Notes: a model not told the origin generated them from the sequence alone. A stretch of 52,245 bases of DNA from Gammaproteobacteria bacterium (GCA_024641505.1 JAHECY010000016.1:1-52245), one strand, 5' to 3'. Numbered from the stretch's first letter, positions 16,689 through 25,666 are shown. Made by a program: numbers and translations.

Positions 16689-18968
16689 CTATCGGAGGCT
16701 TTGATCGCGAGTCGTGGCGGCTGCAAAATGACTGTGCACGATCTGTCCGAACGCCAGACCGCCGTCGTTTACCGGCAGACGTTCCGGCAGATAACACCGC
16801 AGCCCGGCACCCTGCAACAAATCCATGACACGCCCGGCAAGCAAACGATTTTGAAATACGCCACCGGTCAGCCCCACCGCAAATTCCCCGGCGAATTTTT
16901 TTAGCATCAGGGCCTGTTGCAGCAGGGCATGCGCCAGTGTCTCATGAAAACAACGCGCCCGCAGCGTCGGTGGCAAACGGGTGTCGGTTAACACCGGCAA
17001 CAAGGGTTGCCAATCGGTAATCCAGGTCCCCTGCTGATTACGGGTTAAAGGCAATGCTATGAATTCCGCATCGCCCTCTGCGGCCAAGGCTTCCAGCTCC
17101 ATCGGCCCCTGGCCCTCAAAACTGCTCTGGTGTCGTTGCATGATCAATGCTGCCGCGGCATCGAACAAACGGCCTACCGCGGAGCTTTGGGCGCAGTTGA
17201 GATGCTTTTCCCAGGCTTGGCGCACCAACTCGGCACTGGCGATGGGTGCTTGCCAAGAAACGCGGGTCTCCCAACACAGGGCGGCGGCACTGCGCCATGG
17301 TTCGCGACCGGCCCGATCGCCGCCCGGCAAGCGAAACGGCCGCATGCTCGCTGCGCGTTGCCAGTGTCCGGCTTCGCCCAACAACGCTTCTCCGCCCCAT
17401 AAGGTCTGATCCGCACCCATACCGGTGCCATCCCAGGTAAATACCAGCCAACGCTGTTCCTGGGGATATTCCCCCGCAACGGCGCTGGCGTGGGCGTGAT
17501 GATGCAATACCAGGCTTAGCGGCAAGCCGGTGTTACGCGCCCAACGGCTGCTGCCATAGTCCGGATGGGCGTCGCATACCACACGCTCCGCCGTTACCTG
17601 ATACAAGTGTTGCAAATCCTCAACGACTTGTGCGAATACATTGCGGCTGCGCGGCGCATCCAGATCCCCGATATGCGGTGACACCACGATACGCCGATCC
17701 CAGGCCAGGGCCACGGTGTTTTTCATGTGACCGCCGGTGGCTAAAGTTGGCGACGCCACGGTAAACGGTAAGTCGATTTCCAGGGGGCTGTTACCACGCC
17801 CCAAGCGCAATGGCCGGACTTTTCCGGCGATATCTCGATATACCGCATCATCGGCAGGGCGCACGATGGCCCGGTTATGATGCAGGCACGCGTCGAACAC
17901 ATGGTCCAGACGTTGATGCACGCTCAAATTGTCGGTGAGCACCGGCTCGCCGCTGATATTGGCGGACGTCGCCACCAGTGGCCCCGGAAAATGGTGTAAT
18001 AACAGGACATGTAACGGGCTATAGGGCAGCATTACGCCGACTTCCCGCAGTCCCGGCGCGATAAGCGCCGACAGCGGATCGGGTTTTCTTTTTTTTATCA
18101 GTACGATAGGATGCACGGGGCCGTGCAAAAACCTCAGTTGTTCTTGGTTCGGCGCCACATAGTCCGGCACCTGCATTGGTGCCAGCATTACCGCCAGGGG
18201 TTTGTGGGGCCGTGGTTTGCGCACGCGTAATCGTTCAACAGCCTGGTCATTACGGGCATCGCACATCAAATGGTAACCCCCCAACCCTTTGACCGCGACA
18301 ATAGCGCCTTCCCGTAACGCCTGTACGCACGCCGCCAACGCCGCGCCGCTCTCATGCTGGTGGAAAAATTTATCCTGATATTCCAAGGCCGGCCCGCACA
18401 CCGGGCAAGCGGTGGGTTCCGCATGAAAACGCCGGTCCTCGGGATCGCTGTATTCGGCCGCGCAGGCTTCACACAGGGGAAATGCCTTCATGGTGGTGTT
18501 GGCGCGATCATACGGCAGCTGTTCGATTAGGGTATAGCGCGGACCGCAATTTGTGCAATTAATGAAAGGATAGTGAAAACGACGATCCAAGGCGGTAAAC
18601 AACTCGGTGCGGCAGCTGGCGCATACCGGCAAGTCGGGAATGATGCGAATATCACACTCCGAAGCGCTGCTGCTGGCACGAATTACGAATTGAGGATAAG
18701 CACGGGTCGCGGTATTCCGGGCCTCTTTAAGAATTGGTGCCGCGTTCATCGGTGCACGAGCCGTCAGATTCTGCTCAAATTGTTGCACATCGCGCGCCCT
18801 ACCCTCCGCATGTATGGCTACCTGGCCAATGCGATTTTCCACCCAGCCGGTGATGCCGAACTCGCTTGCCAGGCGATAAACAAAAGGCCGGAAACCAACG
18901 CCTTGCACGTGACCGCTGAGCAACAGGTAACGCGCATAATGGGCCCCTGAATCCTGATGTTCAATCAT
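16689..18968 (-). CDS. hypF: Carbamoyltransferase HypF
   Basis: A 759-residue enzyme that turns carbamoyl phosphate into the thiocarbamate precursor of the CN ligands of the Ni-Fe site. Domains in order: acylphosphatase ('SGHVQGVGFRPFVYRLA', about residues 15-100), two zinc-finger-like Cys blocks ('CASC', 'CTNCGP', 'CEAC', 'CPVCGP', about 105-190), a YrdC-like domain (about 200-380, 'SANISGEP') and a Kae1-like carbamoyltransferase domain ('HHHAHASAVAGE', 'GTGMGAD', 'TGGVFQNRLL'). The frame extends 58 codons upstream, but the ATG at 18968 overlaps the hypD stop (ATGA) and gives the usual N-terminus. It is the last gene of the hypCABDF operon. Length and motifs are normal. Confidence 0.97.
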   Translation of the reverse strand: MIEHQDSGAHYARYLLLSGHVQGVGFRPFVYRLASEFGITGWVENRIGQVAIHAEGRARDVQQFEQNLTARAPMNAAPILKEARNTATRAYPQFVIRASSSASECDIRIIPDLPVCASCRTELFTALDRRFHYPFINCTNCGPRYTLIEQLPYDRANTTMKAFPLCEACAAEYSDPEDRRFHAEPTACPVCGPALEYQDKFFHQHESGAALAACVQALREGAIVAVKGLGGYHLMCDARNDQAVERLRVRKPRPHKPLAVMLAPMQVPDYVAPNQEQLRFLHGPVHPIVLIKKRKPDPLSALIAPGLREVGVMLPYSPLHVLLLHHFPGPLVATSANISGEPVLTDNLSVHQRLDHVFDACLHHNRAIVRPADDAVYRDIAGKVRPLRLGRGNSPLEIDLPFTVASPTLATGGHMKNTVALAWDRRIVVSPHIGDLDAPRSRNVFAQVVEDLQHLYQVTAERVVCDAHPDYGSSRWARNTGLPLSLVLHHHAHASAVAGEYPQEQRWLVFTWDGTGMGADQTLWGGEALLGEAGHWQRAASMRPFRLPGGDRAGREPWRSAAALCWETRVSWQAPIASAELVRQAWEKHLNCAQSSAVGRLFDAAAALIMQRHQSSFEGQGPMELEALAAEGDAEFIALPLTRNQQGTWITDWQPLLPVLTDTRLPPTLRARCFHETLAHALLQQALMLKKFAGEFAVGLTGGVFQNRLLAGRVMDLLQGAGLRCYLPERLPVNDGGLAFGQIVHSHFAAATTRDQSLR

Positions 18969-20080
18969 GCGGACACCGTGGGTGCAGTTGGTGCCCGCAG
19001 CCCTCCGCTCCACCAGATTCGACAGGCGCCTTCTTCGGATACCATGCACGGTCCGACCGGGTTGCGGGGCGTGCATGCACGCCCATAAAGTCGACATGCG
19101 TTCGGATAAATGCGCCCCAGTACCACACGCGCGCAATCGCATCCCGGCGGCATAGCGCCTGCGCGTTTGCGTTGTGTATGGTCCACGGTATGCGCGAACA
19201 GCACGCGGGCATCATGGGCACGGTAGGCGGCTTGTAACGTGAATCCGGAGGCCGGAATAATACCTACGCCACGCCAGTTAGCGTCAGTGACACTAAAAAC
19301 ATCCTGCAAAATCTCCTGGGCCCGATGATTTCCCGTGTTGCTGACCACGGTGCCATAACAATTGTCGAGAAACACTTTACCGGATTCGAGTTGTCTTAAT
19401 ATTGAATAGAAAGCCGCCAACAGGCTCTCGGCCGTGAACCCAGCCACCGCGGTTGGAATGTGATAATGTTGCGGCACGAATTCCCATTCTTGCGCGCCCA
19501 TTACCGTGGATACGTGCCCCGGCGCCACCAAACCGTGAAAACCCGGTGTATCGCTCGCCAATAACATAGCGACCGCCGGCCAGGTCAAACGACCCGACAG
19601 CAGCAGACTGAGATTCTCAGGCATGCCGGCGGCCACCATGGCCGCAACCGGCGCCATGGTGGTTTCGAAACCGGCGGCAAAAAATACCACGTGCTTGTCT
19701 GGAACCGCATGCGCCAAAGCAATGGCTTCCTGCGGTGACGCAATGGGGCGAATATCAGCGCCGGCGGCCCGCGCCTGTTCCAGGGTATGTGCCTCACCCT
19801 TGGGCACGTTAACCGGTACGCGCAACATATCACCGAACGCCACCAGAATAATGTTCTCCTGCAATGCCAACTGGATGGCCTGGTAAACATCTTCTTCCGG
19901 GCACACACAAACCGGGCAGCCGGGGCCGGGAATCAATTCGATAGTCGATGGCAATACACTTCGTAACCCGGCCATGGTGATGGAACGCTCATGACCTCCG
20001 CAGACATTCATGATCCGCGTGCGCTGTGTCAGGTGCAGCGATCGAATTTGTCGCAGCCAATAGGCGGCATCGTGGCTCAT
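18965..20080 (-). CDS. hypD: Hydrogenase maturation scaffold HypD
   Basis: A 371-residue Fe-S protein that, with HypC, holds the iron while CN and CO ligands are attached. Conserved elements are present: 'MNVCGGHE' (C27, H30), 'GPGCPVCVCPEED', 'FAAGFETT', and the C-terminal 4Fe-4S set in 'CDCARV', 'NACRLYGRACTP' and 'GPCMVSEEGAC'. It ends with a short Pro/Ala/Thr tail after the last motif. Start: the ATG at 20080 overlaps the hypB stop (ATGA); an open extension to 20239 covers hypB and is ignored. Coupled on both sides to hypB and hypF. Confidence 0.97.
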   Translation of the reverse strand: MSHDAAYWLRQIRSLHLTQRTRIMNVCGGHERSITMAGLRSVLPSTIELIPGPGCPVCVCPEEDVYQAIQLALQENIILVAFGDMLRVPVNVPKGEAHTLEQARAAGADIRPIASPQEAIALAHAVPDKHVVFFAAGFETTMAPVAAMVAAGMPENLSLLLSGRLTWPAVAMLLASDTPGFHGLVAPGHVSTVMGAQEWEFVPQHYHIPTAVAGFTAESLLAAFYSILRQLESGKVFLDNCYGTVVSNTGNHRAQEILQDVFSVTDANWRGVGIIPASGFTLQAAYRAHDARVLFAHTVDHTQRKRAGAMPPGCDCARVVLGRIYPNACRLYGRACTPRNPVGPCMVSEEGACRIWWSGGLRAPTAPTVSA

Positions 20081-20922
20081 GGTGGCAATAACGCCGTGTG
20101 CGTGGATACCTGCCGATAGCGCGGCGTCGCCTCCGCGGGCGAGGTGGCGGCTGTGTTTTGCATCCTGGGGCGAGGACTGTTTCCGTGAATAAGGCCTTCC
20201 TGGAACTGACGATATTCCTCGCGCAACCAATGAAGCCAAGGATCGATTTGCGCACCATGACGCACCGCGATTTGCATGATTGGCGCGTTATTGGCCAAAT
20301 GGCGCATATGCTGCTGTACTTGCTGCGGATTGAAATCGTCGAATACCGGCAATAGGTCGATTTTAGAGATCAGAAGCATATCGGTACCGCGAAACATGAC
20401 CGGATATTTGGCCGGTTTGTCGTCGCCCTCGGTTACCGATAACAGCGTGACATTACGGTGGTGTCCCAGATCAAAACTGGCGGGACATACCAGATTACCT
20501 ACATTTTCGATAAATACGACATCCAGCTTCGCCAGTGGCAGCTGATGCAGGGCATGGTGCACCATATGCGCATCCAGATGACAGGCGCTGCCGGTACTGA
20601 TTTGAATCGCGGGAACTCCCTTGGCGCGTATGCGCCGGGCATCGTTTTCCGTTTCCAGATCACCTTCGATGACGCCGATCCGGAACTCCGCCTGCAATAG
20701 ATCAATGGTGGCTTCCAATAAGGACGTCTTACCGGCGCCCGGTGCGGACATGAGATTGATGGCCAAAACCCGGTGCTGATTAAGGTGCGTCCGATTATGC
20801 TCGGCGGCTCTGTCATTTGCGGACAACAATCCCTGTAGTACGTCGATCGCGGTGCCGTGGGCGGGAGCGTCCAGCAAATGCCGGTTGCCGGGTGTTATAT
20901 TGCATCCGCAAGTGTCACACAT
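20077..20922 (-). CDS. hypB: Hydrogenase nickel incorporation GTPase HypB
   Basis: A 281-residue SIMIBI-class GTPase that delivers Ni to the large subunit together with HypA. The N-terminal high-affinity metal site 'CDTCGC' (C2, C5, C7) is present. The usual His-rich nickel storage stretch of many HypB proteins is absent; only a short His-containing linker follows. The P-loop is 'SAPGAGKTS'; 'GDLETENDA', 'ENVGNLVCPA' and 'SKIDLLP' are the other nucleotide and metal-site motifs. The C-terminus carries an extra tail of about 40 residues rich in Pro, Arg and Thr beyond the conserved core. GGAGG precedes the ATG. It lies 12 bases after hypA. Confidence 0.96.
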   Translation of the reverse strand: MCDTCGCNITPGNRHLLDAPAHGTAIDVLQGLLSANDRAAEHNRTHLNQHRVLAINLMSAPGAGKTSLLEATIDLLQAEFRIGVIEGDLETENDARRIRAKGVPAIQISTGSACHLDAHMVHHALHQLPLAKLDVVFIENVGNLVCPASFDLGHHRNVTLLSVTEGDDKPAKYPVMFRGTDMLLISKIDLLPVFDDFNPQQVQQHMRHLANNAPIMQIAVRHGAQIDPWLHWLREEYRQFQEGLIHGNSPRPRMQNTAATSPAEATPRYRQVSTHTALLPP

Positions 20923-20934
20923 GGCTCGCCTCCG

Positions 20935-21285
20935 TTATTGTTCCGTATTGAGAACCACTCGTAGCAACAGAAGTTCGTCACCGCTCAATAATTGCGTGCG
21001 CCAGTCTCCGCAGCTACCACACACCAAATGATTTGGCGTGGTGTCGGTCTGAGCGCCACACTGGCGGCACTGCACACGCACCGGACAGGTGTCGATGATT
21101 AAACTGGCATCTTCGGCGATGCTATGAAGGCGGGCTACACTGAATGCCGATTGCAGCAATTCCGGTACCACGCCGGACAATGGGCCTATTTGAAGGTGGA
21201 TACAGTCAACGGCGCGAGCCTGGTGCTGCGCGGCGATCTCCTGTACCTGGGTAATCAGGCCCTGGCACAAAGACAACTCATGCAT
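20935..21285 (-). CDS. hypA: Nickel chaperone HypA
   Basis: A 116-residue protein starting 'MHELSLCQGL', whose His2 is the Ni ligand of the family. A zinc domain follows, with C73-x2-C76 and C89-x2-C92. It passes nickel to the hydrogenase large subunit with HypB. An upstream extension to 21417 would lie inside hypC and is not used. Its start overlaps the end of hypC by eight bases. Confidence 0.95.
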   Translation of the reverse strand: MHELSLCQGLITQVQEIAAQHQARAVDCIHLQIGPLSGVVPELLQSAFSVARLHSIAEDASLIIDTCPVRVQCRQCGAQTDTTPNHLVCGSCGDWRTQLLSGDELLLLRVVLNTEQ

Positions 21286-21520
21286 AGCCGCCCTGCTCCT
21301 GCACGCGCAGTACCTCATCAAACAGTTCCCAACTGGAGCGGGCTTCGACTTCAGAGATTTTTTGAATGGCATAGCCCACATGCACCAGTACGAAATCGCC
21401 CGGTGCCAGGGCGGCATCCTGCATTAAAAACAGGTTTACCTCCCGACGCACCCCTTTGGCTTCACAACGGGCGTTGTAGCCATTAATGTCGGTGATTTGC
21501 ATAGGTATACCGAGGCACAT
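21278..21520 (-). CDS. hypC: Hydrogenase maturation chaperone HypC
   Basis: An 80-residue protein starting 'MCLGIP'; Cys2 is the conserved residue that binds iron and the large-subunit precursor. 'APGDFVLVHVGYAIQKI' is the usual OB-fold signature. It is the first gene of the hypCABDF operon, so the promoter should lie between 21521 and about 21800. A purine-rich AGAG sits a few bases ahead of the ATG. Only one HypC/HupF-type chaperone is seen in the window. Confidence 0.95.
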   Translation of the reverse strand: MCLGIPMQITDINGYNARCEAKGVRREVNLFLMQDAALAPGDFVLVHVGYAIQKISEVEARSSWELFDEVLRVQEQGGYA

Positions 21521-22333
21521 AATCTCTGCTTGTCCTGGTTTCAGTCAGTAAGCGCCATAAACCGACCCCTGTTACCGGTAGTATCAAGTCTAGCCCCGAT
21601 CCTTTACGTATATATCCGTATTTTCACTGATTTAAATGACTGAATTTCACCCATGATGTCAGTCACATCCGAGTCGGGTTCCGGTTCCCGATTCTGGATA
21701 TATATCCGTAATCGGCAGCCCCTGGACGATAACGCCGGTAACACGGGTTGCAACACGGTATCGGGTGGTACCTTGAGCCCGTGCCTGGTCATCACGCAGA
21801 CACATGCGGTCCAGAAAACCTGTCCGTTATCCTTAGTGTGCGAGTATAGCGCGAACCAATAAATTTATTGCACCATGTTGCCCTAACATCCATGCAATTT
21901 TTACATGCACCCAACTGATACTCGGCCCTGACCGGCGTTGAGCAAGATGAATCATTTCCAATTTTCAGCGCCACCTAATTATCTTAAACGGACATGTTCC
22001 CGGAAATTTCCATTAACTTTTTTGCTTCAATCGAAGCGACAGCTCCAACTGATATTTATGGCCCGATAATGTGAGCTTGAGCCAGGGAATTCATTCGATG
22101 AATCTTAAGCCTGCATGAAAATAAACTGAAAGTACCCTTATCATTGATTTTAAGAGGTTGTTAATAATTGTTCTTTTAAGGCATTGTATGCCAAGCCTAC
22201 CGGAAAGGGTTATAGGTTGTTTACTCTTGTTGTCCATCAAGGCAAGTTCAAGCACGGGCTCGTACTGCAAAAGACAAGAAAAATGTGTGCCACAAGGTAA
22301 CCAGTCTATTTTTTCAACAATGAGGGACAGAAA
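21521..22333. promoter_or_regulatory. Divergent intergenic region upstream of hypC with a repeated TATATATCCGTA element
   Basis: This 813-base gap separates hypC (minus) from an unknown plus-strand gene. The 12-base word TATATATCCGTA occurs at 21609-21620 and again at 21699-21710, about 90 and 180 bases upstream of hypC. The second copy is part of a perfect palindrome GGATATATATCC (21696-21707). These could be binding sites for a regulator of the hyp operon. A minus-strand frame at 21604-21795 covers both copies but has no coding features. The rest (21720-22333) shows nothing recognisable. Confidence 0.35.
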
Positions 22334-22858
22334 ATGAGCGTTTTCAAAAAAAAATACAACACCCTGCCATCAGATTTTGAAATGGTCGACGATGATGCGC
22401 CCATGGAGAACAAGATCGAGGTTAGTTTGAATTTCTCCCGCCCAAGACCGGTGCGCTACACCATAGATCAGGCGGCAAAGCTGGTGCATTCGCTCAAAGA
22501 CCATAATGTCAGCGCCCGGGTTATCGCGGGTATCATGAAAAAAACGCTCGAATCCGTGGATATCAATATTGTCGATATCATTGACGATGCGAGACTGAAA
22601 GAAGCCGCGATTAACACGGAAACTGCACGTCAGGATGAAATGATTGAAAGCCTGATCAAGAAGGTCGACGCATTACAACACGAAAAATTAAGATTCCAAA
22701 AGGAGTTGGAGAAGACCGTCTATGTACGCGAATTTCTGCAACAGGCTCTGGATACGTCCGATACGGCCACCAGCGCCGCCAGTCAGAAAGACTTCCCCCG
22801 GCTGTCGCCGGAAAAAGTCGCCAAAACCATGTCGCCTGCAGCCAACCCCGCCGTCTGA
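22334..22858 (+). CDS. Uncharacterised cytoplasmic coiled-coil protein
   Basis: A 174-residue protein with no signal peptide and no membrane helix. The N-terminus is acidic ('MVDDDAPMENK'). A mixed region (about residues 28-70) contains 'YTIDQAAKLVHSLKDHNV' and 'ARVIAGIMKKTLESVDI'. A likely coiled coil runs from about 85 to 135 ('IESLIKKVDALQHEKLRFQK'). The tail is Ser/Ala/Pro-rich. A good GAGGGA ribosome site is 7 bases upstream. No family is recognised. It may pair with a structural or regulatory partner. The gene stands alone between the hyp operon and the multicopper oxidase and ends in front of a strong hairpin. A real gene is likely; the function is unknown. Confidence 0.75.
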   Translation: MSVFKKKYNTLPSDFEMVDDDAPMENKIEVSLNFSRPRPVRYTIDQAAKLVHSLKDHNVSARVIAGIMKKTLESVDINIVDIIDDARLKEAAINTETARQDEMIESLIKKVDALQHEKLRFQKELEKTVYVREFLQQALDTSDTATSAASQKDFPRLSPEKVAKTMSPAANPAV

Positions 22859-22877
22859 ACCCAATGCATTTTGAACC

Positions 22878-22923
22878 TGCGTACACGCACCCCCAATAAA
22901 AAAGGGTGCGTGTACGCACCCTT
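22878..22923. terminator. Strong hairpin between convergent genes, built from the GGTGCGT palindrome
   Basis: A perfect 15-base stem (22878-22892 against 22904-22918) closes an 11-base A-rich loop. The right arm is itself part of a second perfect palindrome, AAGGGTGCGT-GT-ACGCACCCTT (22902-22923). There is no T-run on either side, so termination would rely on the stem alone. The core GGGTGCGT is shared with the repeats at 14535, 16615 and 35225. Confidence 0.6.
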
Positions 22924-22947
22924 CGGATATTACTCTGCAAAGAGCGT

Positions 22948-23985
22948 TTATGGTGTGATCTGATAGGTTGTGGTCATACCGGCCGCGATATGATCGGCGA
23001 CATGACAATGGAATATCCATTCCCCGGGATTATCAGCGATCATCGTGGCTGACACCATGGATGCAGGTAACAGGTTCACGACGTCGGTACGTACCGTCGC
23101 GGCTTCTGAGCCAACGGTCACGGTTTTACCGTGCCAATGGGGCGTATGCAGATCAACTTCATTACCCATGCCCAGAAGATGCCAGCGTACCGCCGTTTGA
23201 TTTTTTGCGATCAGCCCCTTGAGGTTACCGTAGATGTAGCCGTTCATGGAATGCATCAGCCCCGCCTCTTCCCCCTCCAGTTCATCGAACACAAAAAATG
23301 CGACCACGAATTCCTGGGCTACATCCTTCGGGCTGCCATCTGCTTTAGCCTTGCCTTGTTTGGTGACGATAATCGGACCCAGCAGTCCGGCGTTGGTTTC
23401 AGCCGGCTCATCCACATGGGAGTGATACCACCAGACTTTAGAGCTGGCATCACCTACCGCGGGGCCACTGTCGCCGTCGGCCACCCAATTATAATCATAG
23501 CAAGCACCCGGTTGAATATCGGCGCCGGCGCCGGCCGGAGTACCCGCATTCACCCCGGTATAATGCGCGCCCTCGTCATCTTTGGAGTAGCGTAAGCCAT
23601 GCGGATGCATACCAAAGGCGCCTTTATTGGAGCGATTGCAAAAATGCACCAGCACTTTGTCACCCACCTCCGCGCGTATAATAGGCCCCAGGATACCCAG
23701 CCAAACGGGTTGGGGTTTGGTCACCGTAAATGTCGCGTCCGTGTATTCGATATAACGTATTTTATCGAACACATGACTGTTGGTCCAGGGCTGCGGTATA
23801 TTACACGGTGCCGGTTGGTTCATGCAGTGCACAAGATTTTGACCGCTGGGCGCATAGTCCCATAACACATCCTCGGCCGCGATATAATATTCTCGCAATG
23901 CACCACCGGCCTGCGCTGATGTCGCGATGCTGAAGAATAATAGTGCCGCAATACCGCTGATAATCCATTTTGATCTGTTAAACAT
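22948..23985 (-). CDS. Periplasmic two-domain multicopper oxidase
   Basis: A 345-residue secreted enzyme with a signal peptide cleaved near residue 26 (AQA-GG). All four copper motifs are present: HxH at H127/H129, HSH at H188/H190, HxxHxH at H280/H283/H285 and HCHxxxHxxxxM at H326-C327-H328, H332 and M337. The type 1 copper Cys is only in the second domain, so this is the small laccase-like two-domain class that works as a trimer. It probably oxidises metal ions (Cu(I), Fe(II), Mn(II)) or phenols with O2. It is not a nitrite reductase, whose type 1 site is in domain 1. GGAGG stands before the ATG. It is monocistronic and converges on the unknown coiled-coil gene. Confidence 0.93.
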   Translation of the reverse strand: MFNRSKWIISGIAALLFFSIATSAQAGGALREYYIAAEDVLWDYAPSGQNLVHCMNQPAPCNIPQPWTNSHVFDKIRYIEYTDATFTVTKPQPVWLGILGPIIRAEVGDKVLVHFCNRSNKGAFGMHPHGLRYSKDDEGAHYTGVNAGTPAGAGADIQPGACYDYNWVADGDSGPAVGDASSKVWWYHSHVDEPAETNAGLLGPIIVTKQGKAKADGSPKDVAQEFVVAFFVFDELEGEEAGLMHSMNGYIYGNLKGLIAKNQTAVRWHLLGMGNEVDLHTPHWHGKTVTVGSEAATVRTDVVNLLPASMVSATMIADNPGEWIFHCHVADHIAAGMTTTYQITP

Positions 23986-24795
23986 GCAACCCTCCTGAAT
24001 AAGGTTCGTGACGCGGAATAGTTATTGAAATATAGATTGATCCATAGCAAACAGGTGCCGTTAAAAGGCACAATGCGGATACCGATCAATTGTGATTACA
24101 GATACAGATACAGATACAGATAAGCGTTGTTGATCCGCATTACCCAGCGTGTGCTGAATGATACATAGTGGCGGCAAATGCCGCGGACAAAACTGCCGCC
24201 ACGCAACACTTATAAATACAAATCGGTGCGCAGGCAAGAGTGCGGAAAATCCATTAATGAATTTTTAATATGGTGTACTGACATATATAATTTTCGGTCA
24301 TATTGCCAGACCGATAAATTATAAGATCAAATCTTATCAGCGCACTTCACTCACAAGTACGTTATCATTCGCGAGTGACCGATAACTTCCCGGATTTTGT
24401 CGGCTGCAACACATCGCAATCGCTGAAGAATGCGGGAAGCTGTTGACCGATGATTGTGAATAAATGAGGACGTGACGAAATGGTACGGTAACGTAAATTT
24501 TGATAGCGACCCAATGCACTCTAACCGGCAACGGCAAATCAGCCGGCGTCGCTGCGTTCACCGTATTGCAGAGAGCATCCGATAGCGTTGATCATCAGAA
24601 AATAATTTGACGTAGTTGGTTAGCGCTGACACACCACAGGACCTACCGCAACAACAATCGCGGCTGCGTGTCGAAGGCTGTCCACCCGATTCCGGCCAAC
24701 CTGCGAGCCTCGGACCGTCGCCTTAACGCGCAACCCCGCCCCAGCGGTCGATGTAATTTTCCATCGATCGCTGGAACGATCTCGGCTGGTCCAGC
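23986..24795. other. Intergenic region with a short hexamer repeat
   Basis: This 810-base AT-rich region lies between the oxidase promoter side and the Hsp20 stop. It contains four copies of ACAGAT (24098-24121). Frames at 24337-24561 (minus) and 24668-24955 (plus) have no ribosome sites or family features and are not called. Nothing else is recognisable. Confidence 0.5.
24098..24122 (+). repeat. (ACAGAT)4 simple tandem repeat
   Basis: Four perfect hexamer copies plus one base, located 113 bases upstream of the oxidase start codon. Such tracts can change copy number by slippage. It is outside coding sequence and could affect the spacing of the oxidase promoter. Confidence 0.85.
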
Positions 24796-25311
24796 CTATT
24801 CAACTTTAATGGTGTGCTTCTGCGCCTTTACGAGTTTCGGGAGCACCAACTCCAGAACTCCGTCTTTGAAGCTGGATTTCACTTTTGCGATATCAACCGC
24901 GCAAGGCAGAGACAACGTTCTGGAAAATGTCCCACTGGTAATTTCCGAACGATAGTAGTGTGATTTTTCCTCGGTTTTTTCTTCCTTGGTGCTGGTTTTA
25001 ATCGTCAACAGATCTTCCTGCAAAGAAACATCCAACTGATCCTTCTGAACGCCAGGTAGTTCCGCCCTGATCAGCAACTCATCATCGTGGTCCACGATAT
25101 CCACTGCTGGCATCCGATCCTCCATCTGCCAGTCTGCGGGCTGGAATAATGGCCTGTTTAACATACCGGGCCACAGCCAATTGCGGAAAAACATACGGTC
25201 CATCAATTGTGACATTTCATCGAAAGGCGACAAGAATTTCTCATGCATCACCTTCGGCGCCTTACGCTCCTGGATTTTGGTGATGTCATGAATTTTTGCA
25301 GATTTGCCCAT
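24796..25311 (-). CDS. Small heat shock protein (Hsp20/alpha-crystallin family)
   Basis: A 171-residue holdase chaperone. The alpha-crystallin domain runs from about residue 65 to 160 ('PAVDIVDHDDELLIRAELPG', then 'SEITSGTFSRTLSLP', then 'SSFKDGVLELVLPK' with the usual G-x-L motif). The N-terminal arm contains 'FDEMSQLMDRMF' and Trp-rich sequence. The C-terminus lacks a clear I-x-I motif but ends 'HTIKVE'. GGAGG precedes the ATG. It is monocistronic on the minus strand; no heat-shock sigma-32 promoter could be fixed by eye. Confidence 0.94.
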   Translation of the reverse strand: MGKSAKIHDITKIQERKAPKVMHEKFLSPFDEMSQLMDRMFFRNWLWPGMLNRPLFQPADWQMEDRMPAVDIVDHDDELLIRAELPGVQKDQLDVSLQEDLLTIKTSTKEEKTEEKSHYYRSEITSGTFSRTLSLPCAVDIAKVKSSFKDGVLELVLPKLVKAQKHTIKVE

Positions 25312-25633
25312 GACAACCTCCTGAGATTTCTCTCGTAAACCGCATCGTCGCTCGTCAATCTACTCTTCACACTGACGTCTTGATGCTCTCCTGTAAGAGT
25401 ACGCCCATGGCTGTCTATTAGAATTCGTAGATGTACTTATCAGGAAGGGACCGGCACGAAAACACTCGGTCAATGGGCAATGCCGGAGTCTTTGACAATA
25501 TTGGGGACGGTGCGGAGACCTCCACATTCACCAATCAAGAGGCATACCAGCGCCTCGGATCATATCAGCGCTCACTTGACCGGTTGCAACTCACGGTATT
25601 CAGGGTTCAAGTGATTCTTATCCACCCCTACCC

Positions 25634-25666
25634 CTGTCGACAGACTGTTGGCACATCTGTCGACAG
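25634..25666. promoter_or_regulatory. Twin CTGTCGACAG palindromes, possible operator
   Basis: Two identical 10-base palindromes (25634-25643 and 25657-25666) have centres 23 bases apart, close to two helical turns. They lie 26 bases past the stop of the minus-strand secreted protein gene and about 320 bases upstream of the hsp20 start. There is no T-run, so a terminator is less likely than a protein-binding site. The spacing does not fit a LexA box. Confidence 0.4.

Noticed and set aside
21604-21795. Minus-strand 63-codon frame upstream of hypC
   Set aside because: It runs through the repeated TATATATCCGTA words and has no ribosome site.
22948-23985. Copper nitrite reductase (NirK)
   Set aside because: NirK has its type 1 copper Cys in domain 1; here the HCH motif is in domain 2.
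24337-24561. Minus-strand 74-codon frame between the oxidase and hsp20
   Set aside because: No ribosome site and no coding features; composition is that of the AT-rich gap.
25634-25666. LexA (SOS) box
   Set aside because: LexA boxes need CTGT-N8-ACAG; here the half-sites are separated by two bases.
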